This document shows positions 37,240 through 46,379 of a DNA stretch of 64,000 nucleotides, piece after piece. Position 1 is the first letter of the stretch; the number at the start of each line of letters is the position of its first letter. Position numbers and translations under genes: made by a program. Under the pieces are notes generated by a model. That model did not search any database. It was not told the origin of the DNA and saw only the letters and a list, made by a program, of their open reading frames with translations. The stretch comes from Lysobacter sp. MMG2. GTDB lineage: Bacteria; Pseudomonadota; Gammaproteobacteria; Xanthomonadales; Xanthomonadaceae. The stretch spans positions 62,001 to 126,000 of the forward strand of contig NZ_JAERQY020000002.1 of NCBI RefSeq assembly GCF_016735495.2, in the 5' to 3' direction.

Positions 37240-38337
37240 TCAGTCGCCCATCTGCTTCTGCAGGTGTTCCCAACGCTCCTGCGCGTCGATGGTGCGCTCG
37301 GCGGTGAGGCGCGCTTCCAGGCGCTCCAGGCCGATTTCCTCGCCGGTGTCGACGCAGTAGCCGTAGTCGCCCGAATCCACGCGCTTGAGCGTGCTGTCGA
37401 TCTTGCTGATCAGCTTGCGGTAGCGGTCGCGGGTGCGCAGCTCCAGCGAGTTTTCGGTCTCGCGGGTGGCGCGCTCGGCCTCGTCGCCGACGTCGCGGAC
37501 TTCGTCCTTGAGGTTCTCGATCGTCTGCTTGGATTCCTCGACCAGATCCGCGCGCCAGTGAAGCAGGCGCTGGCGGAAGTACTCGAGCTGGAGCGGGTTC
37601 ATGTATTCCTCATCGACCGCGGGCTTGTAGCCCTTCGGAACGATGGGGCGCCCAGTGGCTTCATCGGTGGAGTACGGCACGACTTTGACCTTGCCTTTCG
37701 GCGCGGGGGCCTGCGGCTTGGCGACGACGGCCACGGCCACCTTGCCGGCCGGGCGCGGAGCGGTCTTGGTCGCGGGGGTGCTGGCGGCCGCCGCCTTGGG
37801 TGCAGGCGCCTTGTTGGATACGGGCTGTGTCACTGGATTCTTGGCAACTTCTGGCTTGCTGGCGACCGGTTGCGCCGCCGGGGTGGCGGGGGCCGATACG
37901 GCTGCGGGTTTCTTGACGACAGGCTTGCTCTCCGGCTTTGCGGCCGTGGGCTTGCCTTCCTTGGGGGGAACGGCCTTCACCGGCGTGGTCTTCACCGGGG
38001 CGGCCTTCTTTACGGGCGCCGGAGCCTGCTTGGCGACCGGCTTGCTCGCGGGGGCCGCCTTCTTGGCGACCACCGGCTTCTTGGCAGCGGCGGCCTTGGC
38101 CGGCGCCTTCTTGGTGGCAGCCGCCTTCTTGGCGACCGGCTTCTTCACCGGTGCCGCCTTTTTGGCTGGGGCCGCCTTCTTGGCTTCGGGCTTCTTGCTG
38201 ACCACCTTCTTGGCGGCCGGCTTCTTCGCCGCGGTCTTCTTTGCTGCGGGTTTGCTGGACGCGGCCTTCTTGGCGGCCGGCTTGACGGTCTTCTTGATGG
38301 CCTTGGCGGCCTTCTTCGCGGTTTTTTTCACTGCCAC
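37240..38337 (-). CDS. DksA/TraR-like protein with long Lys/Ala/Pro-rich N-terminal region, zinc ligands lost
   Basis: 365 residues with a GTG start (VAVKKTAKKA) preceded by AAGGA ten bases upstream. The first 230 residues are low complexity KKA/KPAA/APAK repeats like histone H1 or AlgP, with strong positive charge and probably disordered. The last 130 residues are a DksA coiled coil (EYFRQRLLHWRADLVEESKQ onward) and a C-terminal domain ending YGYCVDTGEEIGLERLEARLTAERTIDAQE. DksA has four zinc cysteines there; only one (YGYC) remains, the others being Thr and Ala. RNA polymerase binding through the coiled coil is plausible; the tail may bind DNA or RNA. Confidence 0.85.
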   Translation of the reverse strand: MAVKKTAKKAAKAIKKTVKPAAKKAASSKPAAKKTAAKKPAAKKVVSKKPEAKKAAPAKKAAPVKKPVAKKAAATKKAPAKAAAAKKPVVAKKAAPASKPVAKQAPAPVKKAAPVKTTPVKAVPPKEGKPTAAKPESKPVVKKPAAVSAPATPAAQPVASKPEVAKNPVTQPVSNKAPAPKAAAASTPATKTAPRPAGKVAVAVVAKPQAPAPKGKVKVVPYSTDEATGRPIVPKGYKPAVDEEYMNPLQLEYFRQRLLHWRADLVEESKQTIENLKDEVRDVGDEAERATRETENSLELRTRDRYRKLISKIDSTLKRVDSGDYGYCVDTGEEIGLERLEARLTAERTIDAQERWEHLQKQMGD

Positions 38338-38518
38338 GAGCGACGTGTCCTTCTGTTCCCTGAGGACCTCCGGACGGCAGGTCCGAAGGCGGTGTGCAGC
38401 ACAGCATGCCCCACTTTGCGTTACGGCATGCAAGTGCCGGAACTCTTCTCGGACGCCAGGATCGTGCCGGTTCCGCGAAGTGCGGCCGTCCTGTTCGGAT
38501 CGACCGGAAACTGGAGCC

Positions 38519-38546
38519 TTGTGACGGGAAAGCGCGCTGTTATACC
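38519..38546 (+). promoter_or_regulatory. Possible promoter of yidD-pyrC
   Basis: TTGTGA at 38519-38524 and TATACC at 38541-38546, 16 bases apart, precede the yidD start by about 57 bases. Both boxes deviate from consensus, so this is only a candidate. Confidence 0.35.
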
Positions 38547-38602
38547 CTGCCCCGGCACCTGCGGCAACCGCATATTCAAGTGCCTGTCCGCATTAAGGAA
38601 CC

Positions 38603-38860
38603 GTGATCGACCGTCTCCTCATCGTCGTGCTGCGCGGCTACAAGCGCTGGATCAGTCCGCTGCTTGGTCCGCGCTGCCGCTTCCACCCGACCTGTTCGGA
38701 ATACGCCATGCAGGCCATCGCCCGTTTCGGCGCGTTCAAGGGCGGCTGGCTTGCGTTGCGCCGGATCCTGCGTTGCCATCCCCTTCACCCGGGCGGGATC
38801 GATCCCGTGCCGGAACCTTCATCCGGGAAACACTCATGCCATCGACCCCTTCGACGCTGA
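38603..38860 (+). CDS. yidD: Membrane protein insertion efficiency factor YidD
   Basis: 85 residues with a GTG start preceded by TAAGGAACC, a good ribosome binding site. The YidD signature [28 protein letters not shown] is complete and the C-terminal [19 protein letters not shown] follows. It is a small peripheral membrane protein that helps YidC/Sec insertion. It usually lies by rnpA; here it leads dihydroorotase and overlaps it by 25 bases. Confidence 0.94.
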   Translation: MIDRLLIVVLRGYKRWISPLLGPRCRFHPTCSEYAMQAIARFGAFKGGWLALRRILRCHPLHPGGIDPVPEPSSGKHSCHRPLRR

Positions 38861-40191
38861 TCGTCAACGCCCGCCTGGTCAACGAAGGCCGCGAATTCGA
38901 CGGCGACCTGCGCTTCGAGGACGGCCAGATCGCGCAGATCGGCAGCGGCCTGTCGGCGCGCGCCAACGAGACGGTGATCGACGCCGCCGGCCGTCGCCTG
39001 CTGCCGGGCATGATCGACGACCAGGTGCATTTCCGCGAACCGGGCATGGAATACAAGGCGGACATGGCGACCGAATCGGCCGCGGCCGTCGCCGGCGGCC
39101 TGACCACGTTCATGGACATGCCCAACACCAGCCCGCCCACGCTCGACGCGGCGGCGCTGGAGGACAAGTACCGGCGCGCCGCCGGCCGCGCCTGGGGCAA
39201 CTACGGCTTCTACATGGGCGCCAGCAACGACAACCTGGCCGCCATCCAGTCGCTGGACCCGCGCAGCGCGCCGGGCATCAAGGTCTTCATGGGCGCCTCC
39301 ACGGGCAACATGCTGGTGGACAACCCGGAGATCCTCGACGGCATCTTCCGCGACGCGCCCACGCCGATCATCACGCACTGCGAAGACACGCCGATGATCG
39401 ACGCCGAACTCGCCCGCTACAAGGCGAAGTACGGCGACGACATCCCGGCCGCGTGCCACCCGGACATCCGTTCGCGCGAGGCGTGCATGAAGTCCACGCA
39501 GCTGGCGCTGTCGCTGGCGCGCAAGCACGACTCGCGCCTGCACGTGCTGCACATCAGCACCGCCGACGAACTGGCGTTGTTCGAGCGTGGCCCGCTGGTG
39601 CGCGCCGACGGCAGCCGCAAGCGCATCACCGCCGAAACCTGCATCCACTTCACGCGCTTCGATCGCGCCGACTATGCGCGCCTGGGGCACCTGATCAAGT
39701 GCAATCCGGCGATCAAGGACGCCAGCGATCGCGAGGCGATCATCCAGGCGCTGGCCGATGACGTGCTGGACGTGCTCGCCACCGACCACGCGCCGCACAC
39801 GCTGGAAGAAAAGGCGCGGCCGTACACCGGCGCGCCCAGCGGCCTGCCGCTGGTGCAGTACGCACTGAACGCCGCGCTCGAACTGGTGCACGAAGGACGA
39901 CTGACCACCGCGCAGGTGGTGCAGAAGTTCGCGCACGCGCCGGCGCAGCTGTTCGACGTGATCGGACGCGGCTTCCTGCGCGAAGGCTACGCAGCCGACC
40001 TGGTGCTGATCGACGACACGCCGTTCACCGTGCAGCGCGAGGACGTGCTGTCCAAGTGCGGCTGGTCGCCGTTCGAAGGCACGACGTTCCGTTCCCGCAT
40101 CGCTTCGACCTGGGTCAACGGCATGCTCGCGTGGGACGGCCGCCAGCTGGTGGGCCAGCCGCAGGGCCAGCGCCTGGCCTTCGATCGATGA
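38836..40191 (+). CDS. Dihydroorotase (class I-like, QxH variant)
   Basis: 451 residues, amidohydrolase fold. It cyclises carbamoyl aspartate to dihydroorotate in pyrimidine synthesis. The first metal motif, usually His-x-His, reads [10 protein letters not shown], so the first His is Gln; this variant is known from a Bacteroidetes/Xanthomonadaceae subgroup. The metal-bridging Lys probably lies in [22 protein letters not shown] and the catalytic Asp in ATDHAPH are present. The start MPSTPSTL lies inside the end of yidD. Its stop overlaps the M23 peptidase start as ATGA. Confidence 0.92.
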   Translation: MPSTPSTLIVNARLVNEGREFDGDLRFEDGQIAQIGSGLSARANETVIDAAGRRLLPGMIDDQVHFREPGMEYKADMATESAAAVAGGLTTFMDMPNTSPPTLDAAALEDKYRRAAGRAWGNYGFYMGASNDNLAAIQSLDPRSAPGIKVFMGASTGNMLVDNPEILDGIFRDAPTPIITHCEDTPMIDAELARYKAKYGDDIPAACHPDIRSREACMKSTQLALSLARKHDSRLHVLHISTADELALFERGPLVRADGSRKRITAETCIHFTRFDRADYARLGHLIKCNPAIKDASDREAIIQALADDVLDVLATDHAPHTLEEKARPYTGAPSGLPLVQYALNAALELVHEGRLTTAQVVQKFAHAPAQLFDVIGRGFLREGYAADLVLIDDTPFTVQREDVLSKCGWSPFEGTTFRSRIASTWVNGMLAWDGRQLVGQPQGQRLAFDR

Positions 40192-41069
40192 GACGTGGCT
40201 TCGTGATCGCGCTGTCGCTGTTGGCGACGGCGCTGGCAGGCTGTGCATCCACGCCCGTGGCCGCCGCAGCCGCGAACATCGCACCGGCCATGGCCGCGAG
40301 CGGTGCCAGCGTGGATACGCGCGTGGTCTTTCCCGCTTCGGTGCAGCAGGGCGCGCTGGTGTTCGGCAAAGTGCCGGCGGATGCGAGCGTGCGTTACGGA
40401 ACGCGCACGCTGCGGCCGACGAACTACGGCACGGTCGTGTTCGGCATCGGACGGGACGAAGCGGGACCGGTGAGCGTGGACGTCACCACCTCCGACGGGC
40501 GAACGCAGACGGCACGCATCGCCGTGACGCCGCGCGACTGGCCGATCGAGAATGTGCGCGGCGTACCGCCCAAGACGGTCGAGCCGCCGCCGGAGATCGC
40601 CGCCCGCATTGAACGCGAACAGGCGCAGGTCATCGCCGCGCGTAACCGGGACGACGATCGCGCGGACTTCGCCCAGCCCTTCGTCTGGCCGGTGAAGGGC
40701 CGCATCAGCGGCCGCTTCGGCAACCAGCGCGTCTACAACGGCGTGCCGAAGTCCCCGCATTCGGGGATGGACATCGCCGCGCCGACGGGCACGCCGGTGC
40801 TGGCGCCGGCTGCGGGCGTGGTGACGTTCGTCGGGCCCGACCTCTACCTCACCGGCGGCACGCTGCTGCTCGACCACGGGCACGGCGTGAGCTCGAATTT
40901 TCTGCACCTGTCGCGCATCGACGTGAAGGTGGGCGATCGTGTGACGCAGGGGCAGGTGATCGGCGCCGTTGGCGCGACGGGCCGCGCGACGGGGCCGCAT
41001 CTGCATTGGGGGATGAACTGGTTCGATGTGCGCGTGGATCCGTTGCTGGTGCTGGAGCGGACGAAGTAA
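40188..41069 (+). CDS. M23 peptidase lipoprotein
   Basis: 293 residues. The signal ends in the lipobox LAGC, so the protein is a lipoprotein. A beta-rich N-terminal part (about 45-125) precedes the M23/LytM domain (about 170-290), with HSGMDIAAPTGTPV and HLHWG supplying zinc ligands. It should cut peptidoglycan cross-links or act as an activator of amidases. The Asp in GMD and both His motifs are intact, so an active enzyme is likely. Confidence 0.93.
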   Translation: MRRGFVIALSLLATALAGCASTPVAAAAANIAPAMAASGASVDTRVVFPASVQQGALVFGKVPADASVRYGTRTLRPTNYGTVVFGIGRDEAGPVSVDVTTSDGRTQTARIAVTPRDWPIENVRGVPPKTVEPPPEIAARIEREQAQVIAARNRDDDRADFAQPFVWPVKGRISGRFGNQRVYNGVPKSPHSGMDIAAPTGTPVLAPAAGVVTFVGPDLYLTGGTLLLDHGHGVSSNFLHLSRIDVKVGDRVTQGQVIGAVGATGRATGPHLHWGMNWFDVRVDPLLVLERTK

Positions 41070-41138
41070 ACGCTCGCTAGATGGCGTGCGGAATCTGTCT
41101 GCGCGTCCGCTCACCTGCCAGTTCGGCCTTCTGCCCAC

Positions 41139-41220
41139 CGTCATTCCAGCGAAAGCTGGATCCCAGTTTGATGCGTGCAGCGCAAGATCAAGATGGATTC
41201 CAGCTTTCGCTGGAATGACG
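41139..41220. repeat. Inverted pair of REP elements
   Basis: CGTCATTCCAGCGAAAGCTG from 41139 and its mirror ending at 41220 (CTTTCGCTGGAATGACG) face each other across about 28 bases. This is a compact two-copy REP unit between the convergent M23 peptidase and diguanylate cyclase genes. Confidence 0.75.
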
Positions 41221-41267
41221 GTACGTCACCCGGAGGTAAAGCGAGCGGCTTGGCCGCAACCCGGGCG

Positions 41268-42992
41268 TCACATCACCGTACTGGTGTCATGCGCATTGGC
41301 CGTGTTCGCCACCGGCGTCGCCGCCGTGGTGCGCAGGCGCGAGGCCGTGTAGCCGGTGACGCGGTCGCGGCCGGCGGCCTTGCTGGCATACAGCGCGGCA
41401 TCGGCGCGTTCGAGCAGCTTTTCCACGCTTTCGCCGTGGTGCAGCTCGGCGACGCCCAGACTCAAAGTCGTGCTGAACAAACGGTTGTCGATCGACAGTG
41501 GCCGGCAGTTCACCGCCGCGCGCAGGTTCTCGGCCACGCACAGCGCCTCGCGCAACTGCGTGTCGGGCAGCACCACCAGGACTTCGTCGCCGCCGTAACG
41601 CCCGAACAGGTCGTAGGTACGCAAGCGGTTGCGCGTGCGCAGCGCGACAATGCGCAGCGTCTGATCGCCGACGCGGTGACCGTGCGCATCGTTGATCCGC
41701 TTGAAGAAATCGATGTCGAAGAACACCACCGACAGCGGACGCCGCCCGCGATGCGCGGCGTCGGCAAGCGCCTCCAGGCGCTCGTTGATCGCCGAACGCG
41801 TGAGCGCGCCGGTGAGCACGTCGTAGGTCGCCAGTCGGCTGGCGTGGTCGCGATCGCGGCGCATCTGGTGCATGTGGTCGGTCAGGCCGATGGTCAGCAC
41901 CAGGCCGCCCATCGCCAGGCCGATCGGGAACGCGTACTCCATCCACTCCGGATTGCGCCAACCGCCAAGCAGTTCGCCCATGCGCAGCATGACGAGCGCG
42001 ATCATCGGCGCCCACGACAGCACCATGAAATACGCCTCGCGCTGCCGGCTCCACGCGCCGGCGATGCTGGCGACGAAGGTCGTCACCGCCGACACCAGGA
42101 AGACCGCATTCGCCAGCCACCCCAGCCAACCCGCCGCGCTGCCCAGGTTGGCCAGCAGCAGCACCAGCAGCACCGCGTTGCAGCCGTGCAGCACGCGCAT
42201 GAAACGTGGATGGCGTTCCGGGAGGTTGAGGTAGAGCGCGACGAAGCTGTTGCTCGCCAGCACGCCGAGCAGACCGAACATGCGGCCCACGCGCGGATCC
42301 GCGCCGACCAGGTCGGCCAGCCACGGCAGCGCGCGCACCTCGCCGCCGACACAGGCCAGGTACAGCGCCTGCGACGCCAGCGTCAGGAACAGATACGCAT
42401 AGCTGCGTTCGCCGATTCCCACCCAGAAGCCCACGGCCAGCAGCGCCAGGACGACCAGCGTCCCCAGCACGAACGTGCGCAGGGCGACGTGCCGCAGGTC
42501 CTGGCGATGCACCACCGTCAGCGGCTCCACGTCCACCGCCATCGGCGACGGGGTCAGGGCCTGCACGCGCAGGTAGATCGATTCGCCGGTGGCCAGCCCC
42601 TGCGGCAGCGGGATCACCAATGCGCGGGTCGAGAAGTCGGGATCGGCGTCGCTGCCGACCAGACCGCGGCGCACCGGCAGGACTTCGCCGGGCCGCCAGA
42701 CTTCGACGTGGTTGAGATAGGGGAAGCGCAGGACCAGGTTCGGCGATTCGGCCGGCGACACAGACTGGCGTGCGGTCAGCCGCCACCAGCGCGGACGGCT
42801 GCTGGTCTCGTGGATGGCCTGGCCTTCGACGCGGGCGAATTCGCTCTGGTGCCCGCCGGAGACGACCTGGGCCGGCACAGGATCGCCGTCGAGCCGGGAC
42901 ATGTCGAACAGCTGCGCCGACGCGGACGTCGCCACGAGCATGCCGAACCCGGCCAAAGCAGCCTGCCACCACCGACGCAAGGGTTTCCCCAT
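41268..42992 (-). CDS. Membrane diguanylate cyclase with 7TMR-DISM sensor (second copy)
   Basis: 574 residues. A signal peptide (to SASAQ), a periplasmic DISM domain (about 30-170), seven transmembrane helices (about 180-385) and a GGDEF domain (about 395-555). The active site reads RYGGDEVLVVLP: the four key residues are kept and the final Phe of GGDEF is Val. Activity is likely. The architecture is the same as the enzyme at 13.7 kb but the sequences are clearly different, so these are paralogues and not a recent duplication. Confidence 0.9.
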   Translation of the reverse strand: MGKPLRRWWQAALAGFGMLVATSASAQLFDMSRLDGDPVPAQVVSGGHQSEFARVEGQAIHETSSRPRWWRLTARQSVSPAESPNLVLRFPYLNHVEVWRPGEVLPVRRGLVGSDADPDFSTRALVIPLPQGLATGESIYLRVQALTPSPMAVDVEPLTVVHRQDLRHVALRTFVLGTLVVLALLAVGFWVGIGERSYAYLFLTLASQALYLACVGGEVRALPWLADLVGADPRVGRMFGLLGVLASNSFVALYLNLPERHPRFMRVLHGCNAVLLVLLLANLGSAAGWLGWLANAVFLVSAVTTFVASIAGAWSRQREAYFMVLSWAPMIALVMLRMGELLGGWRNPEWMEYAFPIGLAMGGLVLTIGLTDHMHQMRRDRDHASRLATYDVLTGALTRSAINERLEALADAAHRGRRPLSVVFFDIDFFKRINDAHGHRVGDQTLRIVALRTRNRLRTYDLFGRYGGDEVLVVLPDTQLREALCVAENLRAAVNCRPLSIDNRLFSTTLSLGVAELHHGESVEKLLERADAALYASKAAGRDRVTGYTASRLRTTAATPVANTANAHDTSTVM

Positions 42993-43089
42993 GACCCGTC
43001 TGGTCCCCGAGCTAGGTCAGGGAGCATAGCGTAGTGAGAACTGCGTCGCGAAAACGCCCGACGAAGGGCGGCCCGACGCCGGCCGGCGG

Positions 43090-44022
43090 TCAGGCCGAGG
43101 TGCCCTGCCCCGTGACCCGCGCCACGGCGTCGTGGGCGTGCAGGCTCTCGAAATGGGCCACCTGTGCGTCGAAACGCTCGATCCTCGGATCGGCCGACAG
43201 CGCGGCCGCCACCCGGCGGGCGGCGTCCTCGCAGAACATCAGGTTCTCGGCGTTGAGGCGGGCGAAGGCCTGTTCGTCCTCGCGCTTCACGGCCGTCTGC
43301 ACCGGGGTGGCCAGCGCCGCCTCGAGGGAGTCGATCAACGCCGCAAGCGGGAGTTCGTCGAAGGCCGGGCGCAGTTCCACGCGCACGTCGGCGCGGCTGC
43401 GCTGCGCGTGCGGCGTGGCGGCCAGCCCGCGCTCGGAAGACAGCCACTCGCTCACCACCGCCGTCGAAAGCGGGCGCGCGGCGGCGAAATCTTCGGAGAA
43501 GCGCTCGGCGTTGAGCTGGCGCGACAACGCAGCAGAGGCCGGACAGGTGCTGGAGTATTCGACACTGAAACGCAGCGCAAGATGCAGATGCCCCTCGCGC
43601 AGCGTCGCCTCGATTTCCACCGGATAGCGCTTCCAGCCCGCATTGGCGCTGGCCAGCGCGCGACGCAACAGCAGTTGTTCGTAGCGCAACACCAGACGCG
43701 CCGCGCTGGAAATACCGCCCTGCTTCTCCACCAGCGTCTGCAACACGCGGCGCAGGCCGGCCGGCGTGACGGTCTCGCTGGCGAAGGCATCCTGCAATTG
43801 GAGGTACATGCGCGACATGTGGATGCCACGCGCGTTGGCGTCCTTCAGGTCCACCGCGACGTCGACCGATGCGGCGACGGTGATCGTCTCGCCGTCGGAA
43901 CCTGTGACGCGCAGCGGAAGCGCGATGTTGGACATGCCGACCCAGTCGAGCGGTCGCGCCGCGGCGGCGGCGTCGAAAGCGACATCGGGGAGACGGCGCG
44001 GAGTGGTCGAGGTCGTGGTCAC
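43090..44022 (-). CDS. folE2: GTP cyclohydrolase FolE2 (type IB)
   Basis: 310 residues from a GTG start (VTTTSTTPRR). It makes dihydroneopterin triphosphate for folate or queuosine. The FolE2 hallmarks are LDWVGMSNIALPLRV at the N-terminus, the metal Cys in SSTCPASAALSRQL, and LNAENLMFCEDAARR. FolE2 does not need zinc and is often made when zinc is scarce; no Zur box was recognised. Start uncertain by a few codons. Confidence 0.92.
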   Translation of the reverse strand: MTTTSTTPRRLPDVAFDAAAAARPLDWVGMSNIALPLRVTGSDGETITVAASVDVAVDLKDANARGIHMSRMYLQLQDAFASETVTPAGLRRVLQTLVEKQGGISSAARLVLRYEQLLLRRALASANAGWKRYPVEIEATLREGHLHLALRFSVEYSSTCPASAALSRQLNAERFSEDFAAARPLSTAVVSEWLSSERGLAATPHAQRSRADVRVELRPAFDELPLAALIDSLEAALATPVQTAVKREDEQAFARLNAENLMFCEDAARRVAAALSADPRIERFDAQVAHFESLHAHDAVARVTGQGTSA

Positions 44023-44208
44023 GGCGTTTGAAGTGGGGTCGGCGCGGGGGAGCGCAAGCGGGGGCCATTGTAGCGGCCGCTCCGGCGGCGGCCGGCGGAG
44101 GGGCTGCAACAGTCAGTTCCGGCGCGCGCGGGCGCCTATCGGGACGATAGTCGAGGCTGCCGTCCCCGGCGGATCGCTACGGGACTCATGCCGCGCAAGC
44201 GACCTGCC

Positions 44209-44913
44209 TTACCCGCGTGCGCCGTGCCAGGCGGTCCACAGGGCCGACCAGGGCGGCAGCGGCGTGGCGGCGTCGCCGCGACGCAGACGCTGGCGGGCCA
44301 GCGCGGCCCACAGGCGTCGCGGCCGGGTGGCGGTGGCGTTCGGCCAGTGCCTGGACAGTTCGTCTCCCCAGGCGTGCGCCATCGCGCCCTCGCCGGACCG
44401 GGCCAGCACGCTCAGCGGGGCGGCCGACTCGCCGGTGTGCGCCAGCCGTGCATGCAGCAGGCCGGCCTGCACGAGCGCGAGACCGTCCGGGGTCCCGCTG
44501 AACAGCGACGCCTCGACCTCGCCCGCGGCCTGCGCGAACGGCTTCAACATGGCGAAGGCGTCGTCGCGATCGCGCGGGCGCTCGCGGGTTTCGCGCAACG
44601 ACGGGACGGCCGCCGCGAGCACCTGCCAGGGCGCCGGCAGCTTCTGCAGCGCGATGCCCAGCGGATGCCGACGGACGCCGCGCGACCAGCCCTGCAGCTC
44701 TTCCATCCACCACGCCAGCTTTGCCTCGCCCGGGCGGGCGTCATCGCCGCCCCAGGCCGCATCGGTCAGTTCCTGCAGCAGTGCGGCCCAGGCCAGTGCC
44801 GTGTCGCGCTGATGCAGCGGCACGAAGACCTGCGCCACGCCCCACTCCGGCCAGCGCGCGCGCCATTTGTCGAGGAAGCTGTCGAGCGCCTCGTCGCGGT
44901 CGGGTGCCGTCAT
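44209..44913 (-). CDS. Phytoene/squalene synthase-like protein, degenerate
   Basis: 234 residues. The middle part resembles the SQS/PSY fold: LLQELTDAAWGGDDARPGEAKLAWWMEELQGWSRGVRRHPLGIALQKL. Neither Asp-rich prenyl diphosphate motif (DxxxD) is present, and the second half is short, so catalysis of head-to-head prenyl condensation is unlikely. Its start overlaps the phosphatase stop as ATGA, placing it at the end of the mtaD-ubiG-mupP unit. Function unknown. Confidence 0.65.
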   Translation of the reverse strand: MTAPDRDEALDSFLDKWRARWPEWGVAQVFVPLHQRDTALAWAALLQELTDAAWGGDDARPGEAKLAWWMEELQGWSRGVRRHPLGIALQKLPAPWQVLAAAVPSLRETRERPRDRDDAFAMLKPFAQAAGEVEASLFSGTPDGLALVQAGLLHARLAHTGESAAPLSVLARSGEGAMAHAWGDELSRHWPNATATRPRRLWAALARQRLRRGDAATPLPPWSALWTAWHGARG

Positions 44914-45596
44914 CGGGTGACCGGCCAGGCGTCGGGACGCAGCAGCTCCGAAGGTGTTTCGATCATCACGTCGCCCTGCCAGGCGCTCGGATCGTCCCCG
45001 TCGAGGCGATAGCCCCACAGCGCGACCACGGACGGCATCCCGGCGGCGCGCGCGGCGACGATATCGCGCTCATCGTCGCCGACATACACGCAGTCTTCCG
45101 GCGCCACGCCGATGCATTCGGCCGCGACGAGCAGCGGCAACGGATGCGGCTTGCGCTCGCTGAGCGTGTCGCCGCCGATCAGCACCGCGCAGCGCGTTTC
45201 CCAGCCCAGCACGGGGATGACCTGGCGCGCGAGGTATTCGGGCTTGTTGGTGACGATGCCCCAGATGCAACCGGACTGTTCCAGGGCCGCGAGCATCGCG
45301 TCGACGCCGTCGAACAGAACGCTATGACGTCCCAGCGCCTGCTCGTAGCTGTCCAGGAATTCGGGAAGCCAGTGCTGACGCTCATCCTCCGGAACCTCGG
45401 GGAAGGCCGCCGCGACCATCGCGCGCCCGCCCTTGGACACGTGCGGGCGCAGCTCGGTCAGCGCCATCGGCGGCTGGTTGCGGCGCGCGCGCATCGCGTC
45501 GATCGCCGCGACCATGTCCGGCGCGCTGTCCAGCAGCGTGCCGTCCAGGTCGAACAGCACCGCCTTGGGAAACTTCACCGCCTCCACCACCGCCAT
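44910..45596 (-). CDS. mupP: HAD phosphatase, probably MupP (N-acetylmuramic acid 6-phosphate phosphatase)
   Basis: 228 residues, HAD fold: LFDLDGTLLDSAPDM, the VTNKP motif II, a Lys in SERKPHP and VGDDERDI. The family is generally labelled phosphoglycolate phosphatase (Gph). In Pseudomonas the gene directly after ubiG and near the MTA deaminase (PA3170-PA3172) is MupP of the cell-wall recycling pathway; the same order here favours MupP, but the sequence alone does not settle it. The start shares TGATG with the ubiG stop. Confidence 0.85.
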   Translation of the reverse strand: MAVVEAVKFPKAVLFDLDGTLLDSAPDMVAAIDAMRARRNQPPMALTELRPHVSKGGRAMVAAAFPEVPEDERQHWLPEFLDSYEQALGRHSVLFDGVDAMLAALEQSGCIWGIVTNKPEYLARQVIPVLGWETRCAVLIGGDTLSERKPHPLPLLVAAECIGVAPEDCVYVGDDERDIVAARAAGMPSVVALWGYRLDGDDPSAWQGDVMIETPSELLRPDAWPVTR

Positions 45597-46321
45597 CACG
45601 CCACGTCCGGCTTGGCCGCGCAGGCCAGGTAGTTCACGTCGGTGCGCGAGATCACGCGGGCGCTGTTGCGCCAGGGCTCGTACATCAGGCCGCTCACGTC
45701 TTCCAGCGACAGGCCGGCGTCACGCAGCCAGGCGCCCAGTTCGTGCGGTTTGATGAAGTCGCGGTACTGGTGCGTTCCGCGCGGCAGCAGGCGCGCGACG
45801 TATTCGGCGCCGACGATCGCCAGCGCGAACGCGGCCGGCGTGCGGTTGAGCGTGGACAGGAACAGCTTGCCGCCCGGCCGCAGCAGCATCGTGCAGGCGC
45901 GAATGATCGAGCCGGGATCGGGCACGTGCTCGAGCATTTCCATGCAGGTGACAGCATCGAATTGCCCGGCCATCTCGTCGGCGAGCGATTCGACCGACTG
46001 CAGGCGGTAGTCGACCTTCACACCCGATTCCAAGCCGTGCAGGCGCGCGACCTTCACCAGTTCCGGTGCCAGGTCGAGCGCGGTGACGCTGGCGCCCTCG
46101 CGCGCCATCGCTTCGCTGAGCAGGCCCGCGCCACAGCCCACGTCGAGCACGCGCGCACCGCGCAATGGCGTGCGCTGCGCCACGTAGCCCAGTCGCGCGG
46201 GATTGAGGGCGTGCAGCGCCTTCTGCGGGCCTTCCGGGTCCCACCAGCGCTGCGCGAGCGCGCCGAACTTGTCGAGTTCGGACTGGCTGAAGTTGCTGTC
46301 GGTCGAGGATTGAGTCGTCAT
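45596..46321 (-). CDS. ubiG: Ubiquinone biosynthesis O-methyltransferase
   Basis: 241 residues. It performs both O-methylations in ubiquinone synthesis with S-adenosylmethionine. The SAM loop [35 protein letters not shown] and the [27 protein letters not shown] segment are typical. Start at [10 protein letters not shown]. It is coupled to the downstream phosphatase gene. Confidence 0.95.
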   Translation of the reverse strand: MTTQSSTDSNFSQSELDKFGALAQRWWDPEGPQKALHALNPARLGYVAQRTPLRGARVLDVGCGAGLLSEAMAREGASVTALDLAPELVKVARLHGLESGVKVDYRLQSVESLADEMAGQFDAVTCMEMLEHVPDPGSIIRACTMLLRPGGKLFLSTLNRTPAAFALAIVGAEYVARLLPRGTHQYRDFIKPHELGAWLRDAGLSLEDVSGLMYEPWRNSARVISRTDVNYLACAAKPDVA

Positions 46322-46337
46322 GCAAAGTCTCCGCAAG

Positions 46338-46355
46338 CGTCATCCGGGGATGACG
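46338..46355. repeat. Short REP palindrome upstream of ubiG
   Basis: CGTCATCC / GGATGACG with a 2-base centre, a shortened copy of the main REP family, in the 58-base spacer between mtaD and ubiG. Confidence 0.5.
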
Positions 46356-46379
46356 GCCGCAACGGATGGAATCGAAAGG

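Noticed and set aside
36889-40191. Very long plus-strand open frame (1100 codons) running into dihydroorotase
   Set aside because: Its first 650 codons are antisense to the deaminase and the KA-rich DksA-like gene, where repeats and high GC keep all frames open. The real start is at 38836.
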